Source of the DNA: Symbiodinium natans
Taxonomy: Eukaryota > Sar > Dinophyceae > Suessiales > Symbiodiniaceae
Direction: 5' to 3'
Assembly (NCBI GenBank): GCA_905221605.1
Contig: CAJNDS010002071.1
Span: 266,001 to 330,000 of the forward strand
DNA length: 64,000 bases
The translations under genes and the position numbers were made by a program. This document shows, one piece after another, positions 30,161 to 41,097 of the stretch. Below the pieces are notes generated by a model, which did not search any database, had not been told where the DNA came from, and saw only the letters and a list, made by a program, of their open reading frames with translations. Position 1 is the stretch's first letter. Every line of letters starts with the position of its first letter.

Positions 30161-31034
30161 ATGTCTGGTCCATTCGAGATGGTAGATGACAACCTGGACT
30201 TTTAGACATACAGAAGATGGTTTGAACCTGAGACTTTTATCCGTCTCATCACGACAGGTCGTCAGCAGGAGAGAATTCTCCCAGAACTTTACCTGAATGA
30301 CCAATGGCGGTCGAACAGCCTTTTAGTTTTGAGCGGACTTTATCCAGGATTGCTTCGCCCTGACTTGTATTTGTACACTCCGGTGGAGCAGGCTTTGTTT
30401 CAGCGAGCTACGCGTCCACTTTGGCTCCATCGTCCTGAGAGTTTACAGTTCTGGGGTACTTTGCGGTTATCCTTTTTAATGGTCTGGATAACAGTGCCAA
30501 CGCCATACTTTCAGTATGGCATGCACCAGGCGCGGCAAGGGACTTTTGCTTTGAGGTCCTCGGAGATTGCCGGTGCGCCAGACTTTGTGCCAATTTTGCA
30601 TTCAGTCCCCGAAGCTCAGTTCTCCTGTATTCTTTCCAACTTCCCATTACGGAAAGGTCTGGCCACAGATTCAACTTTAGACGTGGCGAATCTATTTTCA
30701 CTTTGGTCTATATCTTCCGCAGGCGACTTTTGAAGCTGGTCTCGAATCTGGAACCTTGGTTGTGTGGAATCGACGTTACTTTGACTGTTTCATGCGCTTG
30801 GCTGAGTTTAGCATGCCCAGTGCCAGCCTACTTTTCGCATTCGGCTTGCACCATGCGGTGCCACCGTGCTTTGTGTGCGATGGTCTGAATAGTTACTTTG
30901 ACACTCCAACGGGAAGGCACTTTCGGCGGATGCATTTACCTCTTCAGCAAGACACTTTTGATCTGACCAGAGATGCCAGGGAACTTTGTGTTCCAGCTGA
31001 GTTGGTTCTTAGGACTATGAGTTCCAGACTTTGA
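30161..31034 (+). pseudogene. broken gene within the ACTTT region
   Basis: From an ATG (MSGPFEMVDDNLDF) the frame is interrupted by TAG at 30203-30205 but continues coding-like in the same frame (TYRRWFEPETFIRLITTGRQ onwards, with many Trp, Pro and Leu). It must then move +1 between 30681 and 30733 to continue (VVWNRRYFDCFMRLAEF ... to TGA at 31032). About 290 codons in total, family unknown. One stop and one shift suggest decay, although the +1 direction is the same as in ORF11. Confidence 0.45.
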
Positions 31035-31389
31035 AGCATGGTTTTCTGTGATATTGCCACTTTTTTGCCACTTTTCGGTTTGTTGCACTTCAATGGGCCA
31101 AACTTGGGCAGTCAGTGCGTGTGAGGATGTCATTTTTTCAAGTCGCTGCACTTGATTGGGCCGACTTTGGACATCAGAGCCTGAGCGGGAATTTCACTTT
31201 TGCATGCTGCTGAACCACCCTTTAGCAGTGAATCACTTTCTCTGTTGTAGCTGAAGATGCATCTCGATGTCTGACTTTCGACTCAAACATTTCTCCAAAC
31301 TTTGTCTTTCTGATATGGTGGTTCGTACTTTGAAGCGATTGTGTGATTGAGTGTGGACGAAAGTTAAAGCAACTTTAGTCCATGGAGGC

Positions 31390-31413
31390 GTGTGATTGTA
31401 ATTACAATCACAC
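31390..31413. repeat. perfect 24-bp palindrome
   Basis: Two perfect 12-bp arms, GTGTGATTGTAA and its complement, with no spacer. Its role is unknown. Confidence 0.8.
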
Positions 31414-31557
31414 TTTTCCTCCCCAGATGAGCCCTACTCATGATCTGCCACTTTGGTGGCTCAAGCACAACTTTGCCCAGAGAGAAAGGCCGAGGCTCAT
31501 AGGAACTTTGCTGTTCAAGGAGTTGAGGTTGGCTGGAGTTGCGCGATCACTTTAGGG

Positions 31558-31658
31558 TTGTTTGTGTAGACTTTGGCTACCAATTTCGCAGTTTGTTTAT
31601 TTGTTTGTTTCTTTGTTTGTTTGTGCGAAGTTGTGGGCTTCTGAGAGTCTACACAAAC
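31558..31658. repeat. small inverted repeat element
   Basis: 13-bp inverted arms GTTTGTGTAGACT (31558) and its complement (to 31658) flank a (TTTG)n stretch. A small foldback is likely. Confidence 0.45.
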
Positions 31659-31959
31659 TAATCTGTGCCCGGTCCTCGGCACTTGTTTTCTCAAAGTGGG
31701 CTTGAGCCACAAAGTATATAGTACAGAGAGATGAATGGTACGCCCGTGAGCTAGCAATAACAAAACTTAAAGGGGCTCGTGGGGAAAAACCCTAAGATAT
31801 ATCAGTTTCGTGCGGAAACTTACAATGCCATGAGCCTTGAACCCTGAACCCCACATGCCCTAAACCTAAATTGCAAAATGCACCTAAAACCTGCAAAAGC
31901 CCAGACGAGCCCAACAATCAAGCTGAATAGCCCTAAACCCCCCCCATACCACACCCAAG

Positions 31960-34900
31960 GCCTCTCTACCTCTTGTCGTGGGCCTCTTGCGGCAGCTGGC
32001 AACCACGGCTCTGGTTCTAGAGTGGGTCGGGCCTACCATGGGCGAGGGCGAGGAGGCTGGCTCAGGGCATGCAAGTTCTAAGGTTGTACGGGTTGGGGGT
32101 CGATTAGATTGAGGGTCGGGGTTGAAGGTTTTGAGAGTTCAAGGCTCAAGGGTTTAGGGTTGAAGGTTTGAGGGTAAGCTTAAACCCTAAACCCTAAACC
32201 CTAACCCCTAAACCCTGAACCCCCAAACCCCATAAACCCTTCGGCCCTACTTGGAGGTTCAGGGCACTTATTAACCAATTCTAACTGTACTTATAACTGT
32301 ACTTATAAGCCCCTTAAGTGCCCTAATATGGTTATGTTATAAGTACAGTTGTAAGTACAGTTAAACCCTAAACCCTAAACCCTAAACCCTAAACCCTAAA
32401 CCCTAAACCCTAAACCCTAAACCCTAAACCCTAAACCCTGAACCCTAAACCCTAAACCCTAAACCCTAATATGGTTATAAGTACAGTTAGAATTGGATAA
32501 TAAGTACCCTGAACCTTTAAGTAACCTCTCGCGAAGGAACTGCGGAGTGCGGCCTATGGGGCGGACGGCGGCCGCAGCTACCGCCGCGAGGAGCTGGTTG
32601 CGGCCTTGGAAACTCGGGTTTAGGGTTTAGGGTTTAGGGTTTAGGGTTTAGGATTAGGGTTTGGTTGTTGGAGGGAGTTTCGCGTTTAGGGCCCGGAGTT
32701 GGGGCAGCGGAGTTGGCTTCAGGAGGAATCTTAGGAATCCTAAGGCCTTATTTGTTGATTTAGGGTTTTAGGGTTTTAGGGTTTTAGGGTTTAGGGTTTA
32801 GGGTTTAGGGTTACCCCCTTTTGTGTTCCTAGGGTTCAGGGTTTGCGGTCCAGCGCTTGGGTAGGTAACATTTAGCTTCCAGGTATGCCCTTTTGAGATA
32901 TGATGTCTTATCGGAAAACCCCCCCGTTTTTGGGATACCTAAACTCCGTATTTGGCCTCAAGAGGATCAGTTTTCGGTACTTTTTCTAACATGCTTGTCT
33001 GCGGACTGGTAAGGAGATTCACTTCCAGCATGTGGCGCCCCTGTACAAGGGCAGCTACTACCTCTGCGTGGGGCCGCGGTGGACGGATTGGCAGGTGATT
33101 CGAATTTCGGACCTCTCAGTCCCTCAGTTCAAGCTCCGGGACGGCGAGTCGGGCAAGGACTTCCAGCTTGTGGCCGGGCGCCTTTTTTTTTGTGTTTTGC
33201 AGAAATTGAAGAGGCAGACCGAACCTTGAACCCCTAAACCCCAAACCGCAAACCCTAAACCCCAAACCCCAAACCCTGAACCCTCAACCCTCAACCCCAA
33301 ACCCCAAACCCCACACCCCAAACCCCCAACCCTAAACCCTAAACCCTAAACCCTATAAACCCTGCACCCAAGGTGGCGCAATCTGGGTTCCTCTGGGGCG
33401 GCGCTGCCTTCAGCAAGCAAGTCCAGGTCGCCGAGGGGCTGGTAAGGAAGATCACGCCCATGACGCTTGGGCTTGGACTTAGGGTTTAGGGTTTAGGGTT
33501 TAGGGTTTAGGGTTTAGGGTTTAGGGTTTAGGGTTTAGGGTTTAGGGGTTAGGGTTTAGGGTTTAGGGGTTAGGGTTCAGGGTTTAGGGTTTAGGGTTTA
33601 GGGTTTAGGGTTTAGGGTTTAGGGTTTAGGGTTTAGGGTTTAGGGTTTAGGGTTTAGGGTTTAGGGTTTAGGGTTTAGGGTTTAGGGTTAGGGTTTAGGG
33701 TTTATCACGCCCATGTCGCTGGGGCTTTGAGATGCCAGGGGCTTAGGAAATTTAAGGGTTGAGGGTGTTTTTATAGCGTTTAGAAGCCGGACTCTTTGGG
33801 ATTTTAGGCCCTGGCTTTTTTTTTTTTTGGGGGGGGGGGGGGATTTTAGGGTTTTAGGATTGAGAGTCTTGTTTTTTTCGAGTCTGGTGGCGAAGCGTGT
33901 CAGGGCTTATGGGCTTATGTTTTGGCTTCGCTGGCATCTAAGCATTAAACGCACGGAGCTCAGAAGAGGATAACTAGGAACCGGAGTAGGCCCTTTCCTT
34001 TTTTCGGGTAGGGGCTCCCTTAGAATCCCCTTCAAACAAACCAAAAAGGTGTCCTGTTTATTCCTAGGTTACTCCTGGGTCGAGACAAGTAGCTCTTTTG
34101 AGCAGCCGAAGAAACCCCGGGGCCCAGGCTCTTCGGCCTCAAGCAGGCCATGTTCCTGCACCTCTTTGCTCCGGACTTTGCCTGCGTACCCAAGCTGATA
34201 GGTGGGAGTGTTCAATTTTTCCAGTTCCCGAAAACCTAAACCCTGTTTGAGCCCCAAGCTCTATACCTGAAACCCTAAACCCCTATTCTTACTGACTGTT
34301 GTGTTCCGTTCCCGCAAGGAGCCCCATCCTAGACCCTAAACCCTAAACCCTAAACCCTAAACCCTAAACCCTAAACCCTAAACCCTAAACCCTAAACCCT
34401 GAACCCTGAACCCTGAACCCTAAACCCTATTTTGGCCCTCCACAGGCCATCAATCCGGTCGGCGCCCGCTCTGGAGCCTGGTTGCGATGGAGCGGCTGGA
34501 TGGCCTTGACCTTCTGGCACCTTATTCCCTTTTTGAGGGGTTTAGGGTTTAGGGTTTAGGGTTTAGGGTTTAGGGTTTAGGTTTTAGGGACCCGGAGTAG
34601 GCCCTTATTCCTTCCCTTTTTTTTGGGCTTAGGGTCCCTTCTAAGCCCCTTGAAGCCAAAAACGGGCCCCCTTTTTGTTCCCGAGTTCCTCTTGGGTACC
34701 CAGGCGCACATGAAGCAGATGCGGGAGCAGCGGGAGGTCTTCGACCTGCTGGTCGCCGCAGTGGAGCTTCTCTGCTGCCTCTTGCGGCACGGCGTCCGGC
34801 ACAACGACTTGTGGGCATCCAACATCATGGTCCTCCCGGCAGACGGACCTCTGGTGAGCGCAGACAACTTGAAGTCTCGAGTCCGTCTGGTGGCCATCGA

Positions 34901-35475
34901 TTTCGAGGCCGCGGAGCTGACCCAGGATGGCCTCTACGACTTCGTGGACGAGGCCCTCTCGCTCGGGGGCAGCGGTTCCCCGCTCAGCCGGGCAAGAGAC
35001 TTCTTGAGGGATTCCGGCGTGCACGCGGTGGAGCTGCCTCCGCTGGCTCCGACGTTCCACGTGGCGGAGGGTTTTGCTGGCGACGCCGCTCTGGAGAAGG
35101 TGACAGACCGAGGCATGCTTGGTAGTGCTCCTGGGTTGCTGCTAAGGAGCCCAAAAGCAGGTTGTCATGGTGGGGCTAGTGGTTAGCATGATGAGGGAGC
35201 ATAAAGGACACCAACTCATTTACTACACATCCCTTGTATGGTAAGTGCCGTAAGCACCAGCCCAGGTTCTGAAGCACCACTTCTTCGACAGCCCGGACAC
35301 AGAGCACTTGTCTCGGCTTGCCGAGCCGTATCGGCACATCATCGAAGCGCTTATGCAGGAAGGGCCCCAGTGTGAGGTGAACGATGAGACTTCCTGTGTG
35401 TCTGGGGAGACCCTTGTCCAGCACGTTGGCTGGCGGTTGCAGGACATTCGCAGGATGCTCCTTGTCATGGCATAG
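31960..35475 (+). CDS. multi-exon gene, kinase-fold-like protein (5' end not found)
   Basis: Eight exons join with consistent phase: 31960-32082, 32537-32617, 33029-33169, 33373-33441, 34128-34201, 34446-34537, 34704-35099 and 35266-35475 (TAG). Exon 6 reads LVAMERLDGLDLL, like a kinase hinge. Exon 7 has HNDLWASN followed by VAIDFE, matching the HxDxxxxN catalytic loop and metal-binding DF(E/G) of APH/choline-kinase-like folds. Exon 5 (APDFACVPKLIG) fits the strand before the hinge. No nucleotide-binding loop or lysine was identified with certainty. Most introns contain telomere-type arrays, and two begin within a few bases of GTTTAGGG. At 33170 and 33373 GTGGC is repeated at both intron ends, as often in dinoflagellates. 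The 5' exons are missing or unrecognised, and the substrate is unknown. Confidence 0.7.
32255..32516. mobile_element. TIR element containing a telomere-type array
   Basis: 43-bp terminal inverted repeats at 32255-32297 and 32474-32516 match at 41 of 43 positions. Between them lie further inverted ACTGTACTTATAA motifs and about 15 CCCTAAA units (32365-32470). No transposase is present, so it would be a non-autonomous (MITE-like) element. It lies wholly in the first recognised intron of the kinase-like gene. No convincing target duplication was seen. Confidence 0.75.
33478..33712 (+). repeat. TTTAGGG array in an intron
   Basis: About 33 units of TTTAGGG with a few variants (TTTAGGGG, TTCAGGG). 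It starts 36 bp after the exon ending at 33441, so it occupies the 5' part of the intron in G-rich orientation. Confidence 0.95.
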
Positions 35476-35529
35476 AGAGCGCTGCCGGTGCAATTGATCC
35501 GAAGCCAAACCTGCTTGACGTGAATCGAC

Positions 35530-35781
35530 ATGCCCTGCGGGCCCCCCGCGGGCGGCGGCCTTTTCCACCTCGTGGATCACCGGGACCGTGTGGAGTCGAT
35601 GTCCGCGACGAGGGGGGCTCAAAATCGGAACCTTCCACGCGAAACCCTAAGCCTGGCTACAGCTGCAAGCCCGCACTGGCGCGGACGACTTACACAAGCT
35701 TGGAGCACGGCAGTCCGGGCGTCTGCTTGTCTCGTGGAGGCTGACTTGCCACACTGCTTCGCTTCCCGCTTCACGCCCTGA
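35530..35781 (+). CDS. candidate coding segment after the kinase-like gene
   Basis: An ATG opens 83 codons (MPCGPPAGGGLFHLVDHRDR...). The first ~35 residues look coding-like and the rest less so, so the real exon may be shorter. No family is recognised. A 148-codon frame on the opposite strand overlaps it, so this is uncertain. Confidence 0.2.
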   Translation: MPCGPPAGGGLFHLVDHRDRVESMSATRGAQNRNLPRETLSLATAASPHWRGRLTQAWSTAVRASACLVEADLPHCFASRFTP

Positions 35782-36964
35782 AAGCGCCTAACCCCAAACT
35801 GTGGTCCCTCATCCTTTTCCCGGCCAGTTGGGCACAAAAGCTCGAGTCGCGGATTCATGGAGTCGGCGCCCCCTAAGCCCACACCCTCAGTCCGCCTCAT
35901 GCTGCAAAGCGGCTGGTGTTGGTCTGTGCCTGGGTTTTCTGCCGACTTTAACCCCTAACTCAAGCCCTAAACCCTAAACCCTAAACCCTAAACCCTAGAC
36001 CCTAAACCCTGAACCCTAAACCCTCAACCCGTAGTTGCTAAAACCTGAAACCCCAAACCCTGCCCTAGAAGCCCAACCAGTTCGGGTTTTGGGGCGTAGG
36101 GTTCAGGGTTTGCATGGGCTCTAGGGTTTTGAGAGCATTTCAGGGCTGAGGAGTGGGAGTTTGAACCCCCAAGTTAGGGTTTCGGGTTTCGGGTTTCGGG
36201 TTTCGGGTTTCGGGTTTCGGGGTTTAGGGTTTAGGGTTTAGGGCAATCCGATAGAGAAGGGTTTCTAAGGACCCGAAGCCCGAAACCCTCGAGCTTGAAG
36301 CCAAATTTCAAACTCATCGATGGGCCCATGCCAAGAGCATGTGTGCCCTAAACCCTAAACCCTAAACCCTAAACCCTAAACCCTAAACCCTAAACCCTAA
36401 ACCCTAAACCCTAAACCCTAAACCCTAAACCCTAAACCCTAAACCCTAAACCCGAAACCCTAAACCCTAAACCCTAAACCCTGAAAGGCCTCCGAGAGCC
36501 GGAAGCTTTCCAAAGCCTCCCAACTGGCTCTTAGTAGGGACTGGGGGCTTGAGGGCTTCGGGGATGTAGAGTTCAGAGTTTAGGGGTTTATCCACCCGCA
36601 TGAACCCTTAAACGGGACCCCCAAAAAAGGTACCTTATCTCATTCCCCACTAGACTTCCCAGACCCCTAAACAGCTTTCTTTGGGAAGCAGGGTTTAGGG
36701 TTTAGGGGCTTGGGGTCCCCTCAAAACCCTATCAGCCCCCTAGCTGCGCCCAAGCCCAGAAAAGATGCCCAAGCTCCGGTGGTAGCGCAGGGCTGAGTCC
36801 TCCGCCGGCTTCGCCGCAAGGTGCCCCCACTGGTCAATTTTCTTGGGGGGGGGGGGGGTTGGGGTGTGGGGTTTTTGGGGTTTAGGCTGTAGGGATGAGG
36901 GTTTAGGCGGTTTAGGGCTTTAGGGTGATCGTTGAGTCTAGGGGGTTTCGGGTAGGCGCCCCAG

Positions 36965-37402
36965 ATTCTTTAATGCCCGCCGAGAGCGCTGGCGCAGTTC
37001 CGGGGTTGATCTGGATCGCTGTTGCTATGATGATGGTGAGTGAGGGTTGAGGGTTGAGGGTTTAGGGTTTAGGGTTTGGGGGGTCGTTCTTCTGTCATGA
37101 TTTTCAATACTACACTGCCTGCCTAAGCCACTTAGTTTCATTCGGTCGGGAGGAGCGTTCTGTCTTTTGAATTTGTTTTGCAGAAGGAGCCTGTGACTAA
37201 TATAGAGGTCGGAATAATTACGAATAGTATCCCCTTATGGTCCCTTTACGTTTATACCAGGATAACCCCCCAAGACCCTATTCTAGTTTTAGTTATTAAG
37301 GCCCCTATATTAGGGGCTCCAGCGCAGCACCCACGTGCCTTGGGGTCCTTGGCCAGGGACAGCCCCACATCGCCCAAGCCGGAGCCTAGTCTGAAACCCT
37401 AA
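36965..37402 (+). CDS. candidate exon pair (36965-37035 and 37184-37402)
   Basis: A short exon after CCCCAG ends at a canonical GTGAGT (37036). The intron carries TTTAGGG-type units and ends in a T-rich tract plus CAG (37183). Two readings stay open. One is hydrophobic and continues 73 codons into the second exon (KEPVTNIEVGIITN...). The other ends almost at once at TAA 37197. Family unknown. Confidence 0.3.
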
Positions 37403-37411
37403 AACTTGTGA

Positions 37412-37502
37412 TGTTCCCCCTTATACTAGCAGTCCTTAATAGGCATTGTAGTAGGGGGTACTATAATCCCCTACAAAGGACTGTTAGTATAAGGCGGAAC
37501 GT
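37412..37502. mobile_element. MITE-like inverted-repeat element
   Basis: About 26-bp inverted ends (TGTTCCCCCTTATACTAGCA... and its near-complement ending at about 37502, three mismatches) flank about 40 bp with a second small inverted repeat (GTAGTAGGGG/CCCCTAC-like). No coding capacity. Confidence 0.6.
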
Positions 37503-38714
37503 CCCAACCCTAAGCCCTAAACCCCACTCCCTAAACCCTAAGCCCCGAAACCCAGCACCCTACAACTCTAAACCCCTGAAGCCCCTAAACCCTGAAGCCC
37601 CTAAACCCTAAACCCTAAACCCTAAACCCTAAATCCTAAACCCTAAACCCTAATCCCGAAGCCCTCGATAGGCGACCTCGGAGACCGCCCCTCCTGCAAG
37701 GTGCATACAGATGTATGACCTTGAACGGGCGGCAAGGGGCCCGGAGGTTTTGTCCTAAACCCGAAGCCCCAGTCGAGGGTTCAAGCATTGGAGTCCATTG
37801 GAGTGGCTTCGTTTTCGGGGTCCATAAGGCTTACACCCTAGTGAAGGTTTAGGGTTTAGGGTTTAGGGTTTAGGGTTTAGGGTTTAGGGATTAGGCTTTA
37901 GGGTTTAGGGTCTAGGGTTTAGGGTTTAGGCTTTCGAGTTTAGGGTTTAGGGTTTAGGGTGAGCTCGCTCCTGGTTGTGCTCTGAGGGGGGGAGGGGCAC
38001 GTGGTGAAGACGTTGCCTCGGGCTTTCGGTGGCTCGGTACCTGCGTCGAGCGCAACTCTTGGCTTTAGTATTGGGGGCTTTTAAAGGTTGGGTGTTTGGG
38101 GTTTAGGGTTAAGGTTCAGGGTTTAGGGTTTAGGGTTTAGGGTTTAGGGTTTAGGGTTTAGGGTTTAGGGTTTTGGGTGTTTGGGGTTTAGGTCTTCGGG
38201 TTTGGCTATGGGAACCGGGCTTGGCATCAGAGAGCATGTGCCCTAAACCCGAGACCCCTTAACCCCTGCAACACTAGACTTACCCTTGCCCCTGAAACTC
38301 AAGCCCTAAACCCAGAGCCCTAAACCCGAAGCCCTAAACCCTCTACCCTTGACACCGCATTCTTCATCTACATGCCTGGATGACTACGTCTGTCCAGCTA
38401 AGGCCTGCGGCACAGCTTTCTCGGTCGCCATCGCCCTTGATAGGTCGGATGCAGCCCTTTTGCATGCACACTCTGCACTCGCAATTTCTGGTGAAGAGGC
38501 CAATTTTTCATGGGATCCCCTGCTAACCCTGGGAGGAGTATTCGGGGGCCAAGATGTGCAACGTACTTCGCAGTTTGACTTGTAAGTCGTCGCAGGCACA
38601 GCATACTCTGCCTGATGTTTTCTATTCAGCCTTTTGGGGTTTGAGCTTCAGATGTCCTACTCCTCACAATGACTTTTCAGAGGGTTTAAATGGCTAACCT
38701 AGACGCTCGGAATC

Positions 38715-38830
38715 CTAAAACCCTCAACCCTCAACCCTCCACCCTCCACCCTCCACCCTCCACCCTCCACCCTCCACCCTCCACCCTCAACCCTCAACCC
38801 TCAACCCTGAACCCTCAACCTAAGCCCTAA
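38715..38830 (+). repeat. CCACCCT / CAACCCT variant array
   Basis: A homogeneous run of the heptamer variant CCACCCT, bordered by CAACCCT units. It is a locally expanded relative of CCCTAAA. Confidence 0.9.
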
Positions 38831-39522
38831 ACCCTAAACCCCGAACATTAAGCCCTAAGCCCTAAGCCCTAAACCCCAAACCCCGAACATTAAGCCCGAA
38901 GCCCTAAGCGCTAAACACCAGCATGGCAAACATCCGACCACAAAAACTGGAGAAGGTCGAGTCTCGCCGACGGTGACGCTGCGGCAGGCATCGCGCGGCT
39001 CTTTGTAGGGCTCGGTTTAGGGTTTAGGGTTTAGGGTTTAGGGTTTAGGGTTTAGGGTTTAGGGTTTAGGGTTTGGGGTGTAGCTGCGTGGTACCCTTTC
39101 GCCGTTCTTTGGGTTACTGGTTCCCTTGAAAAGGAACTAACGCCAAATGGGTACCCACCCTTAATCATGATATGGTTACTGGGCTACCAAGAGTGAATCA
39201 GGGAGTTAGGTACCCCATAGAATGCCTAGAAGGTTGTTTTTTTTTTTTTGGTTTGGGCGGGGGGGTTTATAAGGTAGCCAATTCCCACATACCCAACTTC
39301 CTTTATTTATGCAATCCCGCTTGGGCTTCGACCTACCCAGACGCCAGACTTGCACAATCATGCGCCCGCAGCTACCTTAACGTATGCTTGCCATGCGTGC
39401 GAATGAGTGTGCTCAGAAGCAGGTTGTTGTTGTAATGTTGTTGCCATTTTTTGTGTACACACTTCTCTCTCTCTCTCCCCCTCTTGACATCTACTTCGGT
39501 GCTCTTCTGTATTTTGCAACAG

Positions 39523-39645
39523 ATACGATTGCTGAAGGGAAGCAAGCATGCAAAGGGCTGCCCTGGCCAGGCTTCTTCCGCAGTGGTGCCCGCAGCTGTG
39601 CCCAGCCCTGTGAGCACTGCACGCGACTCAGGGGTTCGGGAGGGG
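39523..39645 (+). CDS. candidate exon
   Basis: After a long pyrimidine/T-rich tract and AACAG, the frame IRLLKGSKHAKGCPGQASSA... stays open for about 40 codons (its reading continues into the G-rich flank). No family. G-type repeats begin about 20 bp later. Confidence 0.35.
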
Positions 39646-39904
39646 GGGGGAGGCTGGGGTTCGGTTGAGGGTCGGGGGTTTAGGGTTTAGGGTTGAACCG
39701 TGAGCCCCAACCCCCAAACACTGAACCCGAAGAGAAAGACACGATCACTCGGGTCTGTGACGCGAATCCTCGTGCCGCAATCAGCGCGCTAGAATGGGTT
39801 TTGGGCGTTGGGCTTAAGGACTGGATAGTATTAGGTGTGGTACAATGCACCGTAGTATGGTATACTCAGTACCGGGGGTCATAGAGATCTATAAACCTAT
39901 ACAT

Positions 39905-40170
39905 GTCTAGAACGCATATCATATATGCATGTATGCATGATGCATGTATGCATGTATGCATGTATGTATGTATGTAGGTATGTATGTATGTATGTATGTA
40001 GGTAGGTAGGTAGGTATGTATGTGTATATACATATATGTCTACACATACGTATGTATACACATACATACACACATATATACATCTTGATACGCATAAGCT
40101 GATACATATATTCATATATATATATATATATAGATGCCTATATATATATATATATATATATGCGTGCGCA
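39905..40170. repeat. ATGT / AT microsatellite complex
   Basis: Tetranucleotide ATGT/AGGT repeats pass into imperfect (AT)n stretches. Confidence 0.9.
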
Positions 40171-40511
40171 TATACATAGCTTACCTGTATTGAGCAAATC
40201 TTCACCGGAATTGAGCCACAGAACTCTGACCCTCTACCTACACCCTACACCCCACCCACCTGGGACCTTCTGCTGATCTCATTTCTGTCTTACCTTTTTT
40301 TTCTGGAGTGCTTTTCCCTTTGCTAAGCCCCTCCACAGGCAAGAGGGGCCCGCCTTCTTCCGAGGTTACTCGCCAAAAGTCGACAGTCAAACCCTAAACC
40401 GAACCCTACTAAACCCTGAACCCTAAACCCTAAACCCTAAACCCCAAACCCTAAACCCCAAGCCCTAAACCCTAAACCCATCATGGGGTCCTTACTGCCC
40501 TGGCGACTCAG

Positions 40512-40573
40512 GCACGTTCGCCTCCGAAGCAGAGACCTGCTGCAGCCGGGATCCCCAAAGCCCAGGGTTGCCG
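40512..40573 (+). CDS. candidate exon between C- and G-type arrays
   Basis: Begins after GACTCAG and ends before GTAAGG, reading HVRLRSRDLLQPGSPKPRVA. C-type heptamers lie upstream (to 40480) and G-type downstream (from 40590). Family unknown. Confidence 0.4.
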
Positions 40574-40893
40574 GTAAGGAGCTTACATGGGCGTTTAGGG
40601 TTTAGGGTTTCGGGTTTTGGGGTTAGGGTTTAGGGTTTAGGGGTTTAGGGTTTAGGGTTTAGGGACTTTCCGGAATTGGGGGAATAGGGGGGGTGAAAAG
40701 GGGAGTTAGGGGGTTTAGGGGGTTTAATAAGTTACACTACAAACTACAAAACCCCAACAGGCCCGAGCTCCTCGGCGCTCCTTTGCAACACCGAAACCTG
40801 CGTTGAGGTTTAGGGTTTAAGGTTTAGGGTTTAGGCTTTAGGGTTTAGGCTTTAGGGTTTAGGGTTAGGTTTTTAAAATCGAAAGTTCTCCAG

Positions 40894-41082
40894 CTGATGG
40901 CTCGCCTTTACTCTCAGCGCCCACGGCGCATGTGTTACCCAAGCAGGGTTTGGGGCTTGGGGTTTGGACCCCCAGCCCTAAACCCTAAACCTCAATGCAG
41001 AGACCGCGAAACATGCGCTCGAGGCTCCACCCGCCGGCTTCACAGCGGCGCCCTTCACTATGTGTCCAGGCGCCCCTTTCAG
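40894..41082 (+). CDS. two candidate exons separated by a 53-bp telomere-like intron
   Basis: Exon 40894-40947 reads LMARLYSQRPRRMCYPSR. Exon 41001-41082 reads DRETCARGSTRRLHSGALHY and onward to PFQ. The 53-bp intron starts GTTTGGGGCTTGGGG and ends CCCTAAACCCTAAACCTCAATGCAG, so its two halves are complementary and could fold into a hairpin. The exact junction is ambiguous by one G/A, as in many dinoflagellate introns. The next intron opens with GTTTG and then the TTTAGGGGG array. Confidence 0.45.
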
Positions 41083-41097
41083 GTTTGCCAGCCTCTG

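Larger units (their letters stand above)
29880..31575 (+). repeat. strand-asymmetric ACTTT-punctuated region
   Basis: The pentamer ACTTT (often ACTTTG or ACTTTT, with a few ACTTG/ACTTC variants) occurs about 45 times on the + strand in 1.7 kb, at spacings mostly 20-55 bp (mean near 37). About two would be expected by chance. Examples are 29880, 29908, 29946, 29974, 30024, 30049, 30073, 30152, 30198, 30233 and 30286. It continues through the coding-like part (in all three reading frames) and on through the non-coding part to 31570. The density stops abruptly at both ends. Confidence 0.85.
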
